Under the pieces are notes generated by a model. The model saw only the letters and a program-made list of their open reading frames with translations, searched no databases and was not told the origin of the DNA. A program made the position numbers and the translations under genes. Shown piece by piece: positions 8,332-18,065 of a DNA stretch of 64,000 bases (its first letter is position 1; each line of letters opens with the position of its first letter). The stretch is from Solibacillus sp040273735 (GTDB lineage Bacteria; Bacillota; Bacilli; Bacillales_A; Planococcaceae): NCBI RefSeq assembly GCF_040273735.1, contig NZ_JBELZM010000012.1, forward strand, positions 62,001 to 126,000, given 5' to 3'.

Positions 8332-10035
8332 TTATAGCTTTTTATCGTCAATTGAATTTAAATAGTCTTCGATTGTCTCTACAACTGATTCCACGCAGCC
8401 GTCGTCAAATGGCGAGATTAAGCCCGCTTCCTCAACAAGTTTTGTGAAGGCAAATGACCCGCCAAGACTGCATAAATGCAGATAGTCCTTCCAGGCACCA
8501 TCAAAGTCTTCGCGTGAACGTTTCCAGAACTGGAATGCACAAATTTGCGCTAACGTGTAGTCAATATAATAGAATGGAGATGAATAGATATGGCCTTGTC
8601 GCTGCCAGAAAGCTCCTGATTCTAAATAGTCATGACCGTCATAATTACGATGCGGTAAATACTTCGCCTCGATTTCCTTCCAGGCAGCATTGCGCTCAGC
8701 CGGTGTCATTTGCGGATTTTCATATACGACATGCTGGAATTCATCGACTGCTACACCGTATGGCAAGAATAGTAACCCGCTGCTTAAATGCGAGAATTTA
8801 TACTTATCTGTTTGGTGCTCGAAGAATAACTCCATCCAAGGCCATGTAAAGAATTCCATACTCATAGAATGGATTTCAGCTGACTCATATGTCGGCCATA
8901 AGTATTCCGGAATCCCAATATTTCGGCTTGAATACACTTGGAATGCATGTCCTGCCTCATGTGTCAGTACATCAATATCTCCAGATGTGCCGTTAAAGTT
9001 CGAGAAGATGTACGGTGATTCGTAGTCTTCGATAAACGTACAATATCCGCCGCTTTCCTTACCTTTTTTCGCAACTAAATCCATGAGGTCATGCTCGATC
9101 ATATAGTTGAAGAACTCACCTGTTTCTTTAGATAGTTCTTCGTACATTTTTTTACCGTTATCGATAATCCATTGCGGGTCACCTTGAGGTACGGCATTTC
9201 CTGTTAAGAATGTTAAGCCTTCATCATAGAATTTAAAGTCTTCCACACCGATGCGTTCTGCTTGGCGCTCATACAGTTTTGTTGCAAGCGGCACGATACT
9301 TTCACGCACTTGTTCGCGGAATTTTGCGACCATCTCTGCATTGTAGTCAACGCGGTTCATATTGACATAGCCAAGTTCTACATAGTTTTTGAAGCCTAAT
9401 TTTGTCGCTATTTCATGGCGAAGCTTCACTAAATCATCATAAATCTGATCGAACTTTTCTTTGTTTGAAGCATAGAAATCCGCACTCGCTTCACGTGCCG
9501 CTTTACGTACTTCACGTTCTGTCGATTCCGCATATGGTCCCAGCTGTGCCAGCGTCAATGTTTTGCCGTCAAATTCAATCTGAGCAGAAGCAACGAGCTT
9601 GCTGTATTCAGACGTTAATCTGTTTTCCTTTTGCATAAGCTCGATTACTGCAGGAGAGAAACCTTTTAATAAGTTTTCAGCTAATGCAAATAGTTGCGTA
9701 CCCCATTTTTCTTCCAGTTGTGCACGGAATGGCGACTTCACTAGTTCCGTATAGTAATTGAATACAAGCTCATCTGCCATTGGGCTTACTTCATCGAAAT
9801 GGTCACGCTCTTTTTGGTAATATTCATCATTTGTATCGATTGATGCACGTACATAGACGATATTAGCCATTGTAGAAAATGTGTTGCGAATCGCATTTAA
9901 TTTTTCGATAACTTCGCTTTGTTCATCTACAGTAGTTGCAGTTTTAAATTCCTCTAATAATGCAGCTGTCTGTTCTTTCATTTGTTCTAAATCCGGACGT
10001 TTATAATCAAAGTCTTTAAATGTTACCAAACTCAT
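8332..10035 (-). CDS. pepF: M3 family oligoendopeptidase F-like
   Basis: A 567-residue cytoplasmic zinc metallopeptidase. The catalytic HEAGH is at residues 359-363 and the third zinc ligand region (YESAEIHSMSMEFF) follows about 25 residues later, as in the M3 family. The length fits PepF/M3B oligoendopeptidases, which degrade short peptides. The ATG is preceded by a GGGGTGAATGA ribosome site. Single gene with its own terminator; nothing in the context points to a special substrate. Confidence 0.9.
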   Translation of the reverse strand: MSLVTFKDFDYKRPDLEQMKEQTAALLEEFKTATTVDEQSEVIEKLNAIRNTFSTMANIVYVRASIDTNDEYYQKERDHFDEVSPMADELVFNYYTELVKSPFRAQLEEKWGTQLFALAENLLKGFSPAVIELMQKENRLTSEYSKLVASAQIEFDGKTLTLAQLGPYAESTEREVRKAAREASADFYASNKEKFDQIYDDLVKLRHEIATKLGFKNYVELGYVNMNRVDYNAEMVAKFREQVRESIVPLATKLYERQAERIGVEDFKFYDEGLTFLTGNAVPQGDPQWIIDNGKKMYEELSKETGEFFNYMIEHDLMDLVAKKGKESGGYCTFIEDYESPYIFSNFNGTSGDIDVLTHEAGHAFQVYSSRNIGIPEYLWPTYESAEIHSMSMEFFTWPWMELFFEHQTDKYKFSHLSSGLLFLPYGVAVDEFQHVVYENPQMTPAERNAAWKEIEAKYLPHRNYDGHDYLESGAFWQRQGHIYSSPFYYIDYTLAQICAFQFWKRSREDFDGAWKDYLHLCSLGGSFAFTKLVEEAGLISPFDDGCVESVVETIEDYLNSIDDKKL

Positions 10036-10160
10036 TCACCCCATCTGTTCATTTCATTCGGAATTCGAAATTCCCTCTTTTATTATTTATGATTATGGCA
10101 GAAATTGCAATTATTTTCAGAATATTTATCCAGCTTTATTTTAGGTTAATGGACATAAAA

Positions 10161-10195
10161 ATAAGCAGCCGAGAAAAGGTCTCTGCTGCTTATGC
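10161..10195 (-). terminator. terminator after the chemotaxis receptor gene
   Basis: Minus-strand AAGCAGCAGAGA pairs with CTCGGCTGCTT, then ATTTTTATG. Confidence 0.8.
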
Positions 10196-10201
10196 CAGTC
10201 T

Positions 10202-11950
10202 TTATATTTTAAACTTATTCATTTCCAAAACAACTTGTTGTGAATGGTTATCCAATTCTTCAACCGCTTTAGTTAAATCATCGACTACGAGTGTTTGTTC
10301 ATCAGAAGCAAGAGCCAAATGTTTTGCATAGTCGGAAGTATCATTTACTAAACGACTCATTTCCTCGGTCGAAGCTAAAATTTGTTCTGCACCTGCTGAC
10401 ATTTGCTCAACAACTGCTGAATCGTCCTGAATTCGATTGTTGACATTCAATACAGAATTTAAAATTTGATCTAAGCGTTGACCAATTTCGCCAACTGCCA
10501 TTGTTCCTTCTTTGACATCTGTTGTCGTCATATCAATCTCAACTAGCAAGCGGTCAGTAATATGCGAGAATTTTTGAAGATGACCCGAAATTTCCTCCGC
10601 GGATGTACGGGACATTTCAGCAAGCTTCTTCACTTCATCGGCTACAACCGCAAATCCTTTTCCGGCTTCTCCGGCACGTGCTGCTTCAATTGCTGCATTA
10701 AGCGCCAGTAAATTCGTCTGATCCGAAATATTCGTAATGACTGTCACCATTTCTTTAATCGAGTGGAAGTTTTCACCCATTTCTTTCACAAGCACAGCCG
10801 TATTTTCTACCGATTTTTCTACTCCTTGAATCTGGTCAACTACCTTACCGGAACTTTGTGCACCATCTTCTACAAGGCTCGTCATATCGGAAGAAATTTC
10901 AGCAATTTCATTAAATGTATCGGCCAGTTTCTGAATGCCGATTGCCATTTCATTCATCGCAGCATTTACTTCATTATTGCTTACTTGCTGTAATGTCCCG
11001 CTGTGTGAAATCGTGGCGATATTTTCCACCATTTTTTCATTTGATGTGTTCACACGTTCTGTAGATGTTTCGATTAGATCGACTACTTCTCCCAGCCCAT
11101 CTGTACGTTCCTTCAATACTTGGAAAGTAGCTGATAACTCGACAAGCGAGCTTTGGAAATTTTTTGCGAATGCTGTGATTTCATTATTTGTTTTAAAATT
11201 CAGCTTATCCAACATAGCCTGTGATTCAACAATATCACCTGACGCTAGATTTTCTGCTGCTTTATTCAATGTTTGTAATGGGGATAACGCTCGACGGATA
11301 TAAGTATAAATACCGATTAAAGCTGCTATAAAAATAATAATGAAAATGAGCGCAATAATTGGGACAATCTCTTTTGCTACATTCTCTGTTAACGAAGAAA
11401 CATACGATGCATCAATATCAACACCTAAATAGGCAATCGTTTCTCCTGCATCATTTTTAACCGGAACAATACCTGTAATATATTTACCAAAATCACTGCT
11501 TAGAAGGTCTGATGCAAATTGACCGTCTTCAATAACACGCTCAATATGCTCGTACTTTGTAGAACCCGATGCCTCACCCAGCTTCCCGGCATTTTCAGTA
11601 TCATCTGCCGGCATGCCATCAACTAAAAACGTGACTTCCCCATTTTCTTCTGGTACAAAATAGGTATAGGCATACATGACACCATTGTATTCGCGTAATT
11701 CATTTAACTGTTCACGTAATTCCCAATATGTTGCATTTTCCTCTGGTTCTTCAATAAGCTGCTCATACTTTTGTACATCTATGTAATTTACGATATTACT
11801 AGCTACTTCTATCGTACGTTCTTTCACTGATGACTGAACTGAACGCGCGGAATTAAATTGAAGCATAATAACTGTTAATAGTAAAATAACGGCGAAAATA
11901 ATGCCAATCATCAATATGATTCTACTACCTAATTTATCCATTCTTTTCAT
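10202..11950 (-). CDS. methyl-accepting chemotaxis protein, membrane type
   Basis: A 582-residue receptor. TM1 lies at about residues 11-31, an extracellular Cache-like sensor of about 160 residues follows (with YAYTYFVPEE and IVPVKNDAGETIAYLGVDID), TM2 at about 193-216, a HAMP-like linker, then the long coiled-coil signalling domain whose hairpin tip reads LNAAIEAARAGEAGKGF. It would pass ligand signals to CheA/CheW. The ligand is not predictable from sequence. AGGAGA lies 12 bases before the ATG; a second ATG three codons in is an alternative. Single gene; no other chemotaxis genes nearby apart from the soluble protein at 56008. Confidence 0.9.
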   Translation of the reverse strand: MKRMDKLGSRIILMIGIIFAVILLLTVIMLQFNSARSVQSSVKERTIEVASNIVNYIDVQKYEQLIEEPEENATYWELREQLNELREYNGVMYAYTYFVPEENGEVTFLVDGMPADDTENAGKLGEASGSTKYEHIERVIEDGQFASDLLSSDFGKYITGIVPVKNDAGETIAYLGVDIDASYVSSLTENVAKEIVPIIALIFIIIFIAALIGIYTYIRRALSPLQTLNKAAENLASGDIVESQAMLDKLNFKTNNEITAFAKNFQSSLVELSATFQVLKERTDGLGEVVDLIETSTERVNTSNEKMVENIATISHSGTLQQVSNNEVNAAMNEMAIGIQKLADTFNEIAEISSDMTSLVEDGAQSSGKVVDQIQGVEKSVENTAVLVKEMGENFHSIKEMVTVITNISDQTNLLALNAAIEAARAGEAGKGFAVVADEVKKLAEMSRTSAEEISGHLQKFSHITDRLLVEIDMTTTDVKEGTMAVGEIGQRLDQILNSVLNVNNRIQDDSAVVEQMSAGAEQILASTEEMSRLVNDTSDYAKHLALASDEQTLVVDDLTKAVEELDNHSQQVVLEMNKFKI

Positions 11951-12112
11951 AGCCTATTTAATCTCCTAATATAATATTTAATTGTTAAATTTATTTTGAA
12001 TTAAAGATTAATTAAAAGCAATGTCTTTTAATGAATACTATATATTATTAATGAATAATAAGTAAATAGAACTATCACTTACCCATTAGTTTCCAGCATA
12101 GATTGGAAGCAC

Positions 12113-12143
12113 AAAAAAAGCCCAAAGAATCATCTTTGGGCTT
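12113..12143 (-). terminator. terminator after the YebC-family gene
   Basis: Minus-strand AAGCCCAAAGATG and ATTCTTTGGGCTT form the stem, followed by TTTTTTTG. Confidence 0.92.
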
Positions 12144-12150
12144 ACATTTT

Positions 12151-12870
12151 TTATTCGCCTAAATCAGCATTGTGGTATACGCGTTGCACGTCTTCCAAAT
12201 CTTCCAATGCATCAATCATTTTTTCGAATTTCACTAAATCATCACCAGTTAAAGCAACATCTGTCATTGGCAGCATCGTTAATTCTGCTACAGTAAACTC
12301 CTCGATGCCTGCATCCTTAAATGCTTCCTGTGTAGCATAGAATTGTTCAGGCTCAACATAAACGATAATTGTGCCTTCTTCATCCATAATGTCACGCATA
12401 TCTAAATCAGCTTCCATTAAAATTTCAAGAATTTCATCCTCTGATTTACCTTCAATTCCGAATACAGCTGTATTTTGGAACATATGCGCCGCTGAACCAG
12501 ATACGCCCATGTTACCGCCATTTTTGCCGAATGCTGCACGTACTTCAGAAGCTGTACGGTTTACGTTGTTTGTTAATGCATCAACGATTACCATTGTTCC
12601 TGCTACACCGAAACCTTCATAGCGTAACTCATCGAATTGCTCATCGCCGCCGCCTTTTGCTTTATCAATTGCTTTTTCAATAATATGTTTTGGTACAGAG
12701 TAAGTTTTCGCACGTTCTAAAACTGTTTTTAGTGCACGGTTAGATTCCGGGTTTGGTTCACCTGATTTTGCTGCTACATAAATTTCACGACCGAATTTAG
12801 CATAAATACGACTATTTGCTGCGTCTTTCCCAGCCTTTTTATCTTTAATGTTATTCCACTTACGACCCAT
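12151..12870 (-). CDS. YebC/PmpR family protein (YeeI-like)
   Basis: A 239-residue protein of the TACO1/YebC family, beginning MGRKWNNIKDKKAGKDAANS, which matches the shorter YeeI-type branch of Bacillales. The family signatures FGKNGGNMGVSGS and RYEGFGVAGTMVIVDALTNN are present. Members were annotated as transcription regulators; recent work on relatives points to relief of ribosome stalling at proline-rich stretches. The frame is open three codons further to a GTG, but AAAGAGAGTG is well placed for ATG 12870. Single gene. Confidence 0.9.
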   Translation of the reverse strand: MGRKWNNIKDKKAGKDAANSRIYAKFGREIYVAAKSGEPNPESNRALKTVLERAKTYSVPKHIIEKAIDKAKGGGDEQFDELRYEGFGVAGTMVIVDALTNNVNRTASEVRAAFGKNGGNMGVSGSAAHMFQNTAVFGIEGKSEDEILEILMEADLDMRDIMDEEGTIIVYVEPEQFYATQEAFKDAGIEEFTVAELTMLPMTDVALTGDDLVKFEKMIDALEDLEDVQRVYHNADLGE

Positions 12871-12989
12871 TTTGTTCACTCTCTTTCATACTCTATTAGT
12901 AACGTTATTTAAAAACGAAAAAATATATTTAACTTATTTATTATACATAAACTTGAAATGATTTTAAATTACTCTGTCTAAAAAAAATG

Positions 12990-13023
12990 TAAAAACCTAT
13001 AGCATTTTTTCTATGCTATAGGT
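12990..13023 (-). terminator. terminator after the zinc metallopeptidase gene
   Basis: Minus-strand ACCTATAGCAT pairs with ATGCTATAGGT, then TTTTACATTTTTTTT. Confidence 0.9.
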
Positions 13024-13028
13024 CACGT

Positions 13029-13892
13029 TTATAGTTGGGAAGCCTCTAAGTTAAATGTATCGCCGCCTTGGAGTGTTCCGGCATTATAGCCTTTTTTGAA
13101 CCAGCGCATCCGTTGTTCGCTTGTACCATGTGTAAAGCTTTCCGGAACGACATAGCCTTGCGCTTCCATCTGCAATGTATCGTCTCCAATAGCATTTGCT
13201 GCAGTTAAAGCCTCTTCAAAATCGCCTTCTTCCAAATAGCCCTTGTCCTGGACATGGTGTGCCCATACACCCGAGTAGTAGTCCGCCTGTAATTCCAGCC
13301 GTTTCACTGCTTCATTGTACTTGGCTTGAGATACTTTTCCGTTCAACGCATGTACTTGTCCGGAAGTGCCCAATAATGTTTGAACATGGTGTCCAACTTC
13401 ATGTGCGACTACATAGGCCATCGCAAAATCACCCGGTGCTTCAAAACGGTTTCTTAATTCTTTATAAAAACTTAAGTCTATATAAAGCTTATAATCTGCC
13501 GGACAGTAAAACGGTCCAACCGCAGCACTTTGCATCCCGCATCCGGAACTTACACTATCCGTAAATAATACGAGCGTCGGGTTTTCGTAGGTCAGCCCAT
13601 TATCAGCAAACAATTGTTGCCATATATCCTCTGTATCCGCAAGTACTACAGAAACGAATTCAGCCAGTTCCTCTTCTTCAGCGGTCGGTTCATAGTTTTC
13701 AGAAGTTGCACCGTTTTGCGTAATGCTCTTTGATACTTCCGAAACAACATCCCCTGCATCTCCACCGTTGAGCAATGTAAAAATAATGGCAATAATTATC
13801 CCGACACCGCCAAGACCTCCGCCGATTTTCCCGGCACTCATCCCTCGACGATCTTCCACATTGCTGCTTTTACGTCTTCCCTTCACATCCAT
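13029..13892 (-). CDS. neutral zinc metallopeptidase, YpfJ family
   Basis: A 287-residue protein of the PF04228 family. A basic N-terminus (MDVKGRRKSSNVEDRRG) is followed by a Gly-rich membrane anchor at about residues 24-43, then an outside metallopeptidase domain with HEVGHH at 164-169 and the late helix LELQADYYSGVWAHH that supplies the third ligand. The GCGMQSAAVGPFYCPAD segment typical of the family is present. Physiological substrate unknown. ATG 13892 has GGAGGG 7 bases upstream; the open frame to 13931 lacks a good site. Confidence 0.88.
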   Translation of the reverse strand: MDVKGRRKSSNVEDRRGMSAGKIGGGLGGVGIIIAIIFTLLNGGDAGDVVSEVSKSITQNGATSENYEPTAEEEELAEFVSVVLADTEDIWQQLFADNGLTYENPTLVLFTDSVSSGCGMQSAAVGPFYCPADYKLYIDLSFYKELRNRFEAPGDFAMAYVVAHEVGHHVQTLLGTSGQVHALNGKVSQAKYNEAVKRLELQADYYSGVWAHHVQDKGYLEEGDFEEALTAANAIGDDTLQMEAQGYVVPESFTHGTSEQRMRWFKKGYNAGTLQGGDTFNLEASQL

Positions 13893-14005
13893 TGCTATTC
13901 CCTCCATATGAATCTTTACATACTTTGCCATATAATTACCCTTAACAGTGCTTCTTATAACAGTCAGTAGAAAATAACATTAGTTAAACAGCCAAAGAAT
14001 AATAA

Positions 14006-14038
14006 AAAAGCGAAGCGGATTATGTCCACTTCGCTTTT
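14006..14038 (-). terminator. terminator after the phosphatase gene
   Basis: AAAAGCGAAG(T)GGA and TCC(G)CTTCGCTTTT form the stem on the minus strand, with a T-run behind. Confidence 0.88.
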
Positions 14039-14040
14039 CC

Positions 14041-14499
14041 TTATAAATCCGCTTCAATTTTTTCCAGCAATGCCTCGCAGCCTTCTAAACATAGATTGTA
14101 CGTTTCCTGGAAATCCCCTGTATACCAAGGATCCGGAACATCTTTTTGATGTGACGTCAAATCAAGGAAACGGAATACCTTTGCATCTGCTTCTGCGCGA
14201 AGCATTTCAATCGTGTTTTTCACATTGCTTTCATCCATACAGACAATGTAGTCAAAGCTGTCTAAATCGGAAGTGCGCAACTGTCTTGCAAGCATGCCTG
14301 TTGTCATAATTCCGTATTCCTGTAATTTCGCCATCGTCCTTTTATGCGGGGGTTCTCCAATATGGTAATTGCTCGTGCCGGCTGAGTCGACTGTAATTTT
14401 ATCCGTTAAACCGCGTTTAGCGATTAAATCACGCATAACAGCTTCTGCCATAGGAGAACGGCAAATATTGCCCAAACATACGAATAGTACTTGCTTCAT
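14041..14499 (-). CDS. low-molecular-weight protein-tyrosine phosphatase
   Basis: A 152-residue cytoplasmic enzyme. The catalytic CX5R loop is CLGNICRS (Cys8, Arg14) at the very N-terminus and the general acid is the Asp of DPWYTGDF near residue 119. The family removes phosphate from protein tyrosine (and, in some firmicute members such as YwlE, from arginine); YfkJ is the closest B. subtilis type by motif, but I cannot separate the two by eye. Single gene, 55 bases downstream of plsC with a terminator between. Confidence 0.92.
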   Translation of the reverse strand: MKQVLFVCLGNICRSPMAEAVMRDLIAKRGLTDKITVDSAGTSNYHIGEPPHKRTMAKLQEYGIMTTGMLARQLRTSDLDSFDYIVCMDESNVKNTIEMLRAEADAKVFRFLDLTSHQKDVPDPWYTGDFQETYNLCLEGCEALLEKIEADL

Positions 14500-14519
14500 C
14501 TCTATTTTCCACTCCTAAT

Positions 14520-14553
14520 AAAGAAGCCGCACGAAAGATTCCGCGCAGCTTCT
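14520..14553 (-). terminator. terminator after plsC
   Basis: Minus-strand AGAAGCTGCGCGG...CGTGCGGCTTCT stem followed by TTTATT. Confidence 0.75.
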
Positions 14554-14554
14554 G

Positions 14555-15157
14555 TTATTTTACTTCCGGGTGCATTTCTTTCAAATGCTCTGTTAATCGG
14601 TTCAGCTCATCTTCCAAAAATTGAACGGATTGTTCACGGCCTTCTTTTCCTGAGCCAACCGTAAATGGCTTTCCGTAAATTAAATAGCCTTTTTGACGTT
14701 TGAAAACACCTTTCGCATCTTTCGGACCGATATAAGCAGCCGGCAAAATTTCCGTCTTCGCCAGCTGAGCAATCGTCACTGCGCCGGCTTTCAATTCCGA
14801 GTTTTCAGAACTTCTCGTTCCACTCGGGAAGATTCCGACTACTTTTCCTTCTTTAATAAGCTGACGAGGGATTTTAATAACACTTGGTCCCGGATTGTCA
14901 CGATCCACCGGGAATGCATTCAATCTCGATATTAGCCAGCCTAATCCTTTCACATCGAATAGTTGCTTCTTAGCCATAAAATGTACTTCTTTTGGCAGCA
15001 TGGAAATCCCCAGGTTCAAAATATCGATATAGCCATTATGTGTACAGGCAACGACAAAGCCGCCTTCTTTCGGTATATTTTCTTTCCCATATACCTTTGC
15101 CTTTGACCCGTTAACCCCTAAAATTCCATATACAACTCTTGCAATAAATTTATACAC
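14555..15157 (-). CDS. plsC: 1-acyl-sn-glycerol-3-phosphate acyltransferase
   Basis: A 200-residue membrane-associated enzyme making phosphatidic acid from lysophosphatidic acid. The HX4D catalytic motif is His40-NGYI-Asp45 and the glycerol-phosphate binding motif is FPSGTRS (usually FPEGTRS). The start is GTG at 15155-15157 with TAGGA eight bases upstream; an overlapping ATG is out of frame. Length is typical of short firmicute PlsC proteins. The Asn after the catalytic His and the Ser in FPSGTRS are variants of the common residues, but the key His and Asp are present. Confidence 0.88.
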   Translation of the reverse strand: MYKFIARVVYGILGVNGSKAKVYGKENIPKEGGFVVACTHNGYIDILNLGISMLPKEVHFMAKKQLFDVKGLGWLISRLNAFPVDRDNPGPSVIKIPRQLIKEGKVVGIFPSGTRSSENSELKAGAVTIAQLAKTEILPAAYIGPKDAKGVFKRQKGYLIYGKPFTVGSGKEGREQSVQFLEDELNRLTEHLKEMHPEVK

Positions 15158-15223
15158 GTTTCATTCCTACCTTATCGTTAATCTCACTTTATTTTAATTG
15201 AAAGTAATACCTTCATTCAATGA

Positions 15224-16111
15224 CTACTGTTTCGCCGTAGTTCCTGCAATTTGCTCGATTAATGGAGGCAGCCAATCTTCAAGCTGGCTGAACGGAAATC
15301 CTAATTGCTCCGCCTTGTCATTTCTCATATACCATGTTGCGGGAATGGCGTATGGTGAACGGATTTCCTCTGTCCCAAGCAACGCTATTTTGGCACGTTC
15401 GCCTGACTTTTCTTCAATAAGAGAAATGAGGTCTTTTAAAGAAATGACACCATTTGCTGTCGCGTTAATTGGGCCTTCCACATTATCATTACCTGCCCAC
15501 TGTAAGAATTGGGCCGCTTCCGTTGCCTGAATAAAGGACATTTCCGCATCCATGTTTAAAAATCCGATCGGTTCCTTATTAATTATGCGCTCAATATGGA
15601 AATGTAAACGGCGCGTATAATCATCTTCTCCCATTACGATTGGGAAACGAACTGCGACTACAGGAAACTCGGCAAATTTAAAAAATACCGCCTCTGCCAG
15701 ACGCTTTCCTTCACCATACGTAAATTCATGTGTGTCCCCCATGATGATGCCATATGAAGTCGGATCGAAATCTTCTTCAGAATGCGGCTTGCCATCTGCA
15801 TCATATACAGCTAATGTAGATGTGAAAACAAGCTTGCCGATTTTTCCATTAAACAGATCGCACAGCTGCTTTGCTTCGTTTGGAGAATAGCAAATATTAT
15901 CATACACTATATCAAAAGTACGGTTTTCCAATGCTTTCTCAAATGCCGCTGTATCTTTACGATCGACTTTAATATGCTCCACTGCATCGCCAAAAGGGTT
16001 TTCCGACATTCCGCGTGTGACAATTGTTACTTCTTGCTTCTGCTCCAATAAAAGCTCCACTAATTTACGGCCAAAAAATCGTGTCCCGCCTAATACTAAG
16101 ATTTTCTTCAT
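15224..16111 (-). CDS. NAD-dependent epimerase/dehydratase family protein
   Basis: A 295-residue extended SDR-type protein. It starts with the nucleotide-binding MKKILVLGGTRFFGRKLVE (GGTRxxG motif) and keeps the Thr-Ser pair in VFTSTLAVYDAD, but instead of the usual YxxxK it shows YGEGKRLAE, which fits the pattern (Tyr...Lys). Substrate unknown; many such Bacillales proteins are atypical SDRs related to isoflavone reductase or CSP41-like RNA binding proteins. It follows rlmA by 6 bases, so the two are co-transcribed. Confidence 0.82.
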   Translation of the reverse strand: MKKILVLGGTRFFGRKLVELLLEQKQEVTIVTRGMSENPFGDAVEHIKVDRKDTAAFEKALENRTFDIVYDNICYSPNEAKQLCDLFNGKIGKLVFTSTLAVYDADGKPHSEEDFDPTSYGIIMGDTHEFTYGEGKRLAEAVFFKFAEFPVVAVRFPIVMGEDDYTRRLHFHIERIINKEPIGFLNMDAEMSFIQATEAAQFLQWAGNDNVEGPINATANGVISLKDLISLIEEKSGERAKIALLGTEEIRSPYAIPATWYMRNDKAEQLGFPFSQLEDWLPPLIEQIAGTTAKQ

Positions 16112-16117
16112 CTACGA

Positions 16118-16954
16118 TCACTCCATTCCAATTAATAAATCTACATCAATTGTAATTTCCTGTAATTGAATACTTTCTTTATCGTCAATATGCCAGCCCA
16201 TCGGTGTCATTTCAAGCAGATTTTGTACTAAATGTGCTTGAAGCGGTACTGTATACGTAATTCTTTTAACTTCTGTTTTTGAAAAACTTGCTTTAAAACG
16301 CTCTACAGTTTGGACATTTGTATAGCTTTCCTTTTCCGAATCTGCAAAGGCCTGTTTACGCAGTTCTTTTAAGTAATTTTCCTGTGGCACGACTTTAATT
16401 ACTTTGCCGCCTCGCTTTAATAGCCGCTTAAATTCATCATAATTTGCAGGGGATAAAATATTTAAAATCGCATCAAAAGATTGCTCGTTGAATGGACTAT
16501 TCGCTAAATCACCGACACACCATAGCTGCTCGCCATTATACTTTGCCGCTGCGATTATCCCTTCTTTTGAAATATCGATTCCTACACCGACAGGGCGATC
16601 AAGCTGTTGGCAAATACGTTGTAAATGTGATCCCTCGCCACAACCTGTATCTAAAATAACCGGTCGTTCTACCGTGATTTCCCGGGCAATTGCTGCTTGT
16701 AACCGATCATAGATTCCTGCTTGAATGAAAGTATGGCGAGATTCGAATAATTCTTTTCCATACATGGACTGGACAGGACGGTTTAACATATAAACATAGC
16801 CTTGTTTTGCCACATCAAATGTATGATTCGATAGACAGCTCATTTTCCCTTCATTACTTATTTCTATTTCCTGTTTACAAATAGGACAAGCAAAAAGTCG
16901 ACTATTGAATTGAAACTGCTTAATACTTAACGCTCGTTTTGATAATAGACCCAT
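16118..16954 (-). CDS. rlmA: 23S rRNA (guanine-N1)-methyltransferase, RlmA family
   Basis: A 278-residue protein with an N-terminal zinc finger (Cys23, Cys26, Cys40, His44 in CPIC...CLSNH) followed by FDVAKQGYVYMLNR, a sequence typical of RlmA, and a Rossmann domain with ILDTGCGEGSHLQ. RlmA enzymes methylate N1 of G745 (Gram-negative) or G748 (Gram-positive, TlrB type) in helix 35 of 23S rRNA near the macrolide path. Which position is modified cannot be read from the sequence; by lineage G748 is expected. First gene of a two-gene unit; a GGAGG site precedes the ATG. Confidence 0.88.
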   Translation of the reverse strand: MGLLSKRALSIKQFQFNSRLFACPICKQEIEISNEGKMSCLSNHTFDVAKQGYVYMLNRPVQSMYGKELFESRHTFIQAGIYDRLQAAIAREITVERPVILDTGCGEGSHLQRICQQLDRPVGVGIDISKEGIIAAAKYNGEQLWCVGDLANSPFNEQSFDAILNILSPANYDEFKRLLKRGGKVIKVVPQENYLKELRKQAFADSEKESYTNVQTVERFKASFSKTEVKRITYTVPLQAHLVQNLLEMTPMGWHIDDKESIQLQEITIDVDLLIGME

Positions 16955-17008
16955 TATGGATCCTCCTTCATATGTGTTCGCTAGTATCGTACCATAAACT
17001 CATTCAAA

Positions 17009-17043
17009 TAAAAAAAGGAAATAGTGGTCACTACTCCCTTTAA
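17009..17043 (-). terminator. terminator after the polysaccharide deacetylase gene
   Basis: AAAGGGAGTAGTGACC and CACTATTTCCTTT pair on the minus strand; TTTTTTTATTT follows. Confidence 0.85.
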
Positions 17044-17054
17044 ATACTTTCAAT

Positions 17055-17933
17055 CTATAATAGTTGGCTCGTTGTCACAAATTCATAGCCTTCTTCTTTC
17101 AAATACAATATGACATCCTCTAATGCGTCTGCGGATTGCTGGTGAATATCATGCATCAAAATAATGCCATTGTCCTTTGCTTGTGCTTTTAAATTCGCCA
17201 ATGTCTTTTTAGGTGTTTTATGCTGCCAATCAAGTGTATCGATATTCCATAGCACTGGCGTTAAATCAATCGACTCCCGTACTTTATCATCCAATGCCCC
17301 AAACGGTGGACGATACATCGTAGGCGTCTTTCCTGTCGCATCACAAATCGCCTCGTTTGCCCGGTCGATTTCCGCCCGCATTTGTTGTGCGTTTAGCTTC
17401 GTTAAGTTTTTGTGGCTCCATGTATGATTGGCAATTTCATGACCAAAATCATCCGCTTTTTTCACGATATCTGGATACTTTGCAACGTTTTGACCAAGCA
17501 TAAAAAAGGTTGCTTTCACTTCATACTTTTGCAGTGTCATTAAAATTTGATCGGTCACATTTTTATGGGGGCCGTCATCGAACGTAAGTGCAATTCTTTT
17601 ATGACTGGCCTGTTGTTCAGCTGGTTTTTGCTGTTGGTCATTTTCTTGTACAACATCGGCCTCCTTATTATCCAATATATTTTCAACCTTTATGTATGTT
17701 GTACAATTTCTGCCCGGTAACCCTCCGTCATTCATATAATACGGCATCATTTTATTTAAGCTGCCGGATGGCTTGTTTATATAATCATTGGAGAATGATG
17801 GCTTATTATTAGTAGCATTCACCGCGACCGTTTTATTACTTGCATAAGTTGACGGAATATCAATCCATAGACGAAATCCGACAACTATTAATATTCCACA
17901 TAATATGCTGAGCACTGTTATTTTTTTGCCCAT
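17055..17933 (-). CDS. polysaccharide deacetylase family protein, membrane-anchored
   Basis: A 292-residue CE4-type enzyme. An N-terminal hydrophobic segment (about residues 6-24) acts as signal or anchor, then a low-complexity linker (EENDQQQKPAEQQ region) and the NodB domain from about residue 112: TFDDGPHKNVT with the catalytic and metal Asp pair, HTWSHKNL with the two metal His residues, RPPFGALDD, and LWNIDTLDW. All CE4 motifs are intact. It likely deacetylates peptidoglycan or another wall glycan outside the cell, which would affect lysozyme sensitivity. Single gene. Confidence 0.9.
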   Translation of the reverse strand: MGKKITVLSILCGILIVVGFRLWIDIPSTYASNKTVAVNATNNKPSFSNDYINKPSGSLNKMMPYYMNDGGLPGRNCTTYIKVENILDNKEADVVQENDQQQKPAEQQASHKRIALTFDDGPHKNVTDQILMTLQKYEVKATFFMLGQNVAKYPDIVKKADDFGHEIANHTWSHKNLTKLNAQQMRAEIDRANEAICDATGKTPTMYRPPFGALDDKVRESIDLTPVLWNIDTLDWQHKTPKKTLANLKAQAKDNGIILMHDIHQQSADALEDVILYLKEEGYEFVTTSQLL

Positions 17934-18024
17934 TCTACTACCCTCCTTTCCTCTTATATTTATTAGACGTATTAAGAGAGCAAAAAGTTAATAAAATTTT
18001 GGATTTTTTTATATATTTTTCCCA

Positions 18025-18056
18025 TAAAAAAAGCAAAGTTGAAAAACTACTCTGCT
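18025..18056 (-). terminator. terminator after the NERD-like gene
   Basis: AGCAGAGT and ACTTTGCT form the minus-strand stem with a loop GTTTTTCA-like, then TTTTTTTATG. Confidence 0.75.
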
Positions 18057-18065
18057 TCTGTCTTA